A DNA stretch of 64,000 bases. It comes from Lagopus muta. Lineage: Eukaryota; Chordata; Aves; Galliformes; Phasianidae. The stretch lies in assembly GCF_023343835.1 (NCBI RefSeq), contig NC_064447.1, positions 9,072,501-9,136,500 of the forward strand. Direction: 5' to 3'. Positions 59,441-64,000 of the stretch are shown here, one piece after another. The translations under genes and the position numbers were made by a program. The first letter of the stretch is position 1. Each line of letters opens with the position of its first letter. The notes beneath the pieces were generated by a model. The model worked only from the letters and a program-made list of their open reading frames with translations. It had not been told where the DNA came from and searched no databases.

Positions 59441-62400
59441 TGAGTGATAGCCATGCACAGTGCTACAGCTGAGGAGCATGTGCTGCTGCTGCAGGAGTCC
59501 CCCATGATCCAGCAGTCGCTGTGCTGTGGCTGAGGCCACCTTGCTGAACACAGCCAGCCTGCTGCAGCAACCACACTGCAGCTGGAACACCTTGCTACAG
59601 CTATGGTCACCACGCAGAGCCAGAGCAACCTGTGCTGCTGGAGCAGAGGTGCCATGATTCCAAGCACAAATAGAGAGTAAATAGTGACGGAGATGGAGCT
59701 CCCACTTTGCTTGAGTGGGAAGGGAGGCAAACAGAGCTGTGGGAGAGGAAGAGGCCCAGAACCATCCCGTTCCCAGAGAAGACAAAAGAGAGAAAGGACA
59801 AGAAGCTTACAGAGGGAAACCCTTAATTATTACAAAGGGAGTTTCCCCCAGAGCTCCAGGACCTGGCTCCTTAGCTTTTTTAGCACCGTGACGATGATCC
59901 TGGTTCCATAGATACCGATACCATGACAACTCTGACATCATCTCTGCTTCGGACAGGAACTGCAGGGAAGGCGCAGGGAGCAGCACGCATGCACGGCTGG
60001 CACTCAGCAGGCCTGCAGGCAAAGCTGGGGGCTGCAGGGGCTCCATCACCACCTCCCTGAGACCTGTGCAGCTCACTGTCCCTGCAGGGGGACCTGTGCT
60101 GTTGCTGCTGGATCACATGGGGTATGGGTGGAGCAGGAGCGCTAATCCCTTATTGCACAAAATACTGCAAAAAGCAGAGGATTGCCACATGCTGGGCCAC
60201 ATCTCCAGCTCACTGGAGCCTCTTGCACGTTTGCGAGTCTGTTCTTTCTGGCTGGTGGCATCAGGGTTTATTTCTGATTCTCAGTAGGGAAAGCATGATT
60301 CAGCCTTTCATTCCTCGATGTCACCAGCTCAGTACAATTTCCATTTTACTACATGGAAAAGAAGAAAATGCCACACTGGGACCTTCTGCTTTCCTCCCAC
60401 AGAAAGCAGCCCCATGGGCCTGGCCAGGGCTTTCACCCCAGCACCAAGAGCATCATCTGAATTGCAGGTTAAGAACGAAGAAAACATTCACCTAAAGGGT
60501 TATCACAGATGAAATTTTCAAAGAGCTTCAAAAGTTTACAAGCTGCTGTTGCAGCGACCGCAAAAATCATTTTGATGCTTTGAGGAAAAAGTCATCTTGT
60601 CTCTGTTAGCCCAGGGTTACAGCACTGCTCCCACTGCCACAGCTCTGCTGCCCAGCTGGGCCATCAGGGCATGTTCTGGGTGACACAAAGAACAAGACCA
60701 GGGTACTGCCTGAATCTGTTTAGTAGCCATCTCTAGTCTGCATGTAAACTGTATTTCTATTTCACTTCCTCTTGCTGCAAATAAGCTCATAGGTACAGTG
60801 AGACAGCAGCAATAGGCAAAGATCTTGAATACTTTCCTCATCAAATGGGGAAAAAGTGTTTGGAAATGCACTTCCCAGAGCACTCATTCAGCTTTCACAA
60901 GCTGCTTGCATTTACTGTTCCCCCCAGATTTCAGTGACAAGGAAAAAAAATGGAGCAGCAAGCAGACAGGTGCCTGAGATCTGCACACATTTCCATTTTA
61001 CATGAGTTCAGTGGTGCAAAACAAGGGTTTGCCTCATGCTGCCTATAATTACACCGATTTCCTAATTTGCCACCAGTGCACACACAAAAAACCCCAGTTT
61101 GTTTTTCATGTGGGGTAAGTACCCGGACACAATGACCCTGAGGAAACAAGATGAGGGGCCACCACTTCCAAACCCGTTCAGGTCAGCTCTACTCACTCAG
61201 TGAAGGGCTGGTTTCAGCCAGCTCCACAGAGGTAAGAGTGGCAACGCCTTGTTCAAGGGCGTATGACTGAACATAACCAATGAAAGCTTACCACTTTGTC
61301 AGCTTAATGACCATAAGCTATGCCAGCACCATTCTGTGATGCAGAACATTATTCGCAAAAGTTTCCCAGCAGACTGCTGAGGTTGATGCATCCTGCTCCA
61401 CACTGTGAGTGCTGCCACACCTGGGGATCTGGTCACGGACAAGAAGAGTTAACACAAGTTCTTCCAGCAAGACAGATCAGGTTTTCTCTGTGGCGGAGGG
61501 GAGCAGTGAAATGCCCCACTGCTACTGCAAATGAACCAACCGGTTGGCCTCAATTACTACTTCAATAACCCCAAAGAAAAATACTGATGTGAAGATGCCC
61601 AGCCCACAGAATAGCTTTGACAATGTATTTACAGCGAAGCTGCTTCAGCCTAGCAATTCAAATGAAAGCAAGCACTCTGCAGCAGCAGCATGGCCTGAGG
61701 GAGACAGGCAGGCTTCAGCCATGGTTTACAGCCCATTGATTTCAGCAGCTCCATGAGGCCTGATGTCTTTTCTACAGGCACAGGTGGTAGAAGAGCTTGC
61801 CCTTTACATTGCTTGAACAGCATGCTTGAAGCGGCCCTTTTGATATATGTTCATTTACTTCTTACTCTGAAATGCTTTGCATTACATTCATTAGAGCTTG
61901 GCTAACACTGCTTTTGGCCATTGGTCTTTAGAAAACAGGATAGCCAATGAAATTATTTTTGAGAGGTGCTTAGAAATTCAGGATCCAGTAACAGAGAGAA
62001 TGGATGTCCTGATTATCAATACGTTAGAACTACATCCCTAGAAACCTACTTCCTGCCCCGCGCTCTAAGAGATCAAAAAAATACCTGGAAGATCCCTTAT
62101 TAGATGGTTACTCATCCACTTCTGAAATGCAGCCATTTCTTAGGTGGGATTCAGCACTTACCATGGAATTATAAACAAAAGTATGCTACAAAAAAAATTC
62201 AGAAAGCTTTACTCACTGAAGTCACTGGGGGAAGATCTTGGTAGCAGAGTTCAATTAATCAAGATAGCATTTGTTTAGTAGAGATGTCAGAACTTGCGTG
62301 AAAAATGAACCAGGTTTCCAAATGCTCTCAGTGGTGAAGTTGCAGGCTTGATATCTTATCTGCTAAACTTCTTTGTTTCTTCTCAAAATATTTCATAGCA

Positions 62401-64000
62401 CAAAAAGTTTGGGGCTTTCTGCAAATCAGTAATCTGACCTGATTCAGTACCTGGGCTGAACTCTGCTGTGTGATAGCAAACAAACCGCAAAGAGCAAGGC
62501 AAGAGGGAAATAAGATCCCTCGCTACTTTCCAAACTGATTTCATTAGGACCACAACAAATAGTCACACTGTGCAGGTCTTGGTCAAAAAAGTTGACTTCA
62601 TTGCTCGTATTCTGCTACCTGCATGGTGCTGTTACAGCTAAGGAGGTATGGTAATGAGAGCAGAGCTGACAGCTACAAGGACACGGGGCAGCCTCTGAAC
62701 AGCTCAAGCTGTGCTCTGACATGCACAGCTTCTGCAGTTCTCATTTAAGTTACATTCAGCTCTGTGTTCAAAAGAGCTCACTCATCTCAAGTATTTTGTT
62801 ATTGTTGTTTCTACCTGTGTTACACTGCAACCCACAGTGCAAGTTCCGAGCATAAAAAGGGCTAGGACATCTGCACAGTGAACATGGCACTTTAGTGACA
62901 TACCAAAAATAAGAAATGCCTTCTTGCTTAACACAGCAAATATCAAATAGGGTCCTTGGACTTCAAAGAAAGATGTAACCCGACATAAAGTAGATCTGTG
63001 GGACAGATTAAGATGAGGGATTTTATTACAGTTGAACAACCTGGGACCCAGGGCTGCGCAGTGCAAACACTTCACAATAGCCTCCCTCAAAGAGACTGCC
63101 ATCTAAATGCAAAACACAAGCAAAGGCCAGTGAAACTGCTATTTTTATCCCCATTTTGCAGAAGTTGAAGTGTGGCTACAGAAGATAAAAGTGATTTACC
63201 TGGAATTTAGCAAGAAGTTAGATTCTGCAGCCACACGCTCTGCCCACACGGGCCTCGTCTCATCTGTCTCACCTTTTACCCCACCTAAGAAGCATCACAT
63301 GAAGCACAGTCTCAGTATCCACTATTCACTCTACTGTGAGCTACATGTCAATGACAGAGGAAGCAGGGAAAGCCTGGCTTTGCCTGACCAAACTCTGTGG
63401 TTTTGTAAGAAAGTCCCCACCAAGCACCAGGACTTAAGTTAGAACTAAAGCTTGGTGTTCTGGATAAAACAGAAGCTCTGAGAGAACTCGTGAGATTGCT
63501 ACCTGGTGTCTACTGTGGGAAAGACAGTAATTCAACTCAGCTGTTCCCTTTCTTTCTGAGGGCTGGTCACAGCAGAAGTTATTTGCCCACAACTCATGCA
63601 ATTAGAGAAGAGGTATTGCACGTATTACAAAGTAACTGAAGTCACCAAAATCTCCACCCACAGACCCAGGAAAGAGACTGAAGCAGCTTGCTGTTCTAAA
63701 GAAGAGGAAGAAAGAAATGGGAAAGTCAACTAAACACACACTTTGTTGCCCTCTACTGTTCATATGGTTAATGTCAAAGCAAATTTTCTCTGTAGTTAAC
63801 ACTACAGACCTGAGAAGAATGCTGCAGTAACAGATGACGCAAGCTAAGATGCATGATGGTATGTAATATTTGGGAGAAAAAAATCTTGGGCTAGGAAGAG
63901 ACTTCTGCATTAGGAGTGCTCTAAAGAAAACCCAACAGCCTGCACAAGGACAAAGCATAGAGACAGAGGGCACCTTTCAGCAGCAAGCAATGAAACAAGG
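59441..64000. other. Gene-free region upstream of SYNGR3
   Basis: No coding exon, RNA gene or CR1 tail was recognised. In mammals GFER lies beyond SYNGR3; I looked for its CxxC/FAD-domain signatures on both strands and saw none, so it is probably further right or absent here. Confidence 0.5.

Noticed and set aside
1-64000. CRISPR arrays, operons, prophage or bacterial defence genes
   Set aside because: The window has spliced vertebrate genes and CR1 elements throughout. The tandem repeats have no spacer-repeat structure.
59441-64000. GFER or another gene at the right end
   Set aside because: GFER is expected beyond SYNGR3 by synteny, but none of its conserved segments appears in any frame here.

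Overview
The window is vertebrate nuclear DNA, most likely from a bird and probably a galliform such as chicken. It has intron-split genes with CpG-island promoters. It also has several 3'-end fragments of CR1 LINEs, the dominant avian retrotransposon, recognisable by the 'ggactggatgatctt...aggtcttt...gattctatga' tail. The species call is inference, since no database search was possible.

Four protein-coding genes can be supported, in the order NHERF2(-), NPW(-), ZNF598(+), SYNGR3(-). This matches, in mirror image, the order and relative strands on human 16p13.3 (from memory: SYNGR3+, ZNF598-, NPW+, SLC9A3R2/NHERF2+).

Left to right: 1-3461 is intron 1 of NHERF2. Its first coding exon, holding most of the first PDZ domain, is at 3462-3671, with a TATA-like promoter inside a CpG island to about 4160. 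4160-10040 has no recognisable gene. NPW, the neuropeptide W precursor, has exon 1 at 11267-11650 and a good candidate for exon 2 at 10202-10237; a TATA box and CpG island lie upstream. 12-22.5 kb is intergenic. It carries a minisatellite, several CR1 fragments and a striking ~1 kb ATTCC/ATTCT pentamer satellite grown on the tail of a CR1. ZNF598, the ribosome-collision E3 ligase, has 12 coding exons from 22876 to 35248 that join into an uninterrupted 877-residue frame. 35.3-42 kb holds the tail-to-tail region between ZNF598 and SYNGR3, including what is probably a long SYNGR3 3'UTR. SYNGR3 (synaptogyrin-3) has four coding exons between 41974 and 58686, giving 230 residues. A 40-bp minisatellite and gene-free sequence follow to 64000.

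The genes are not an operon or pathway; they are an old conserved neighbourhood. NPW (secreted neuropeptide) and SYNGR3 (synaptic vesicle protein) are neuroendocrine, NHERF2 is a membrane scaffold, and ZNF598 is housekeeping translation quality control. I see no unknown multi-gene system. The unusual material is non-coding: the higher-order pentamer satellite, two ~20/40-bp GAGCAYC minisatellites beside two neuronal promoters, a recent intronic duplication in SYNGR3, a repeated promoter motif at ZNF598, and closely spaced opposing poly(A) signals.
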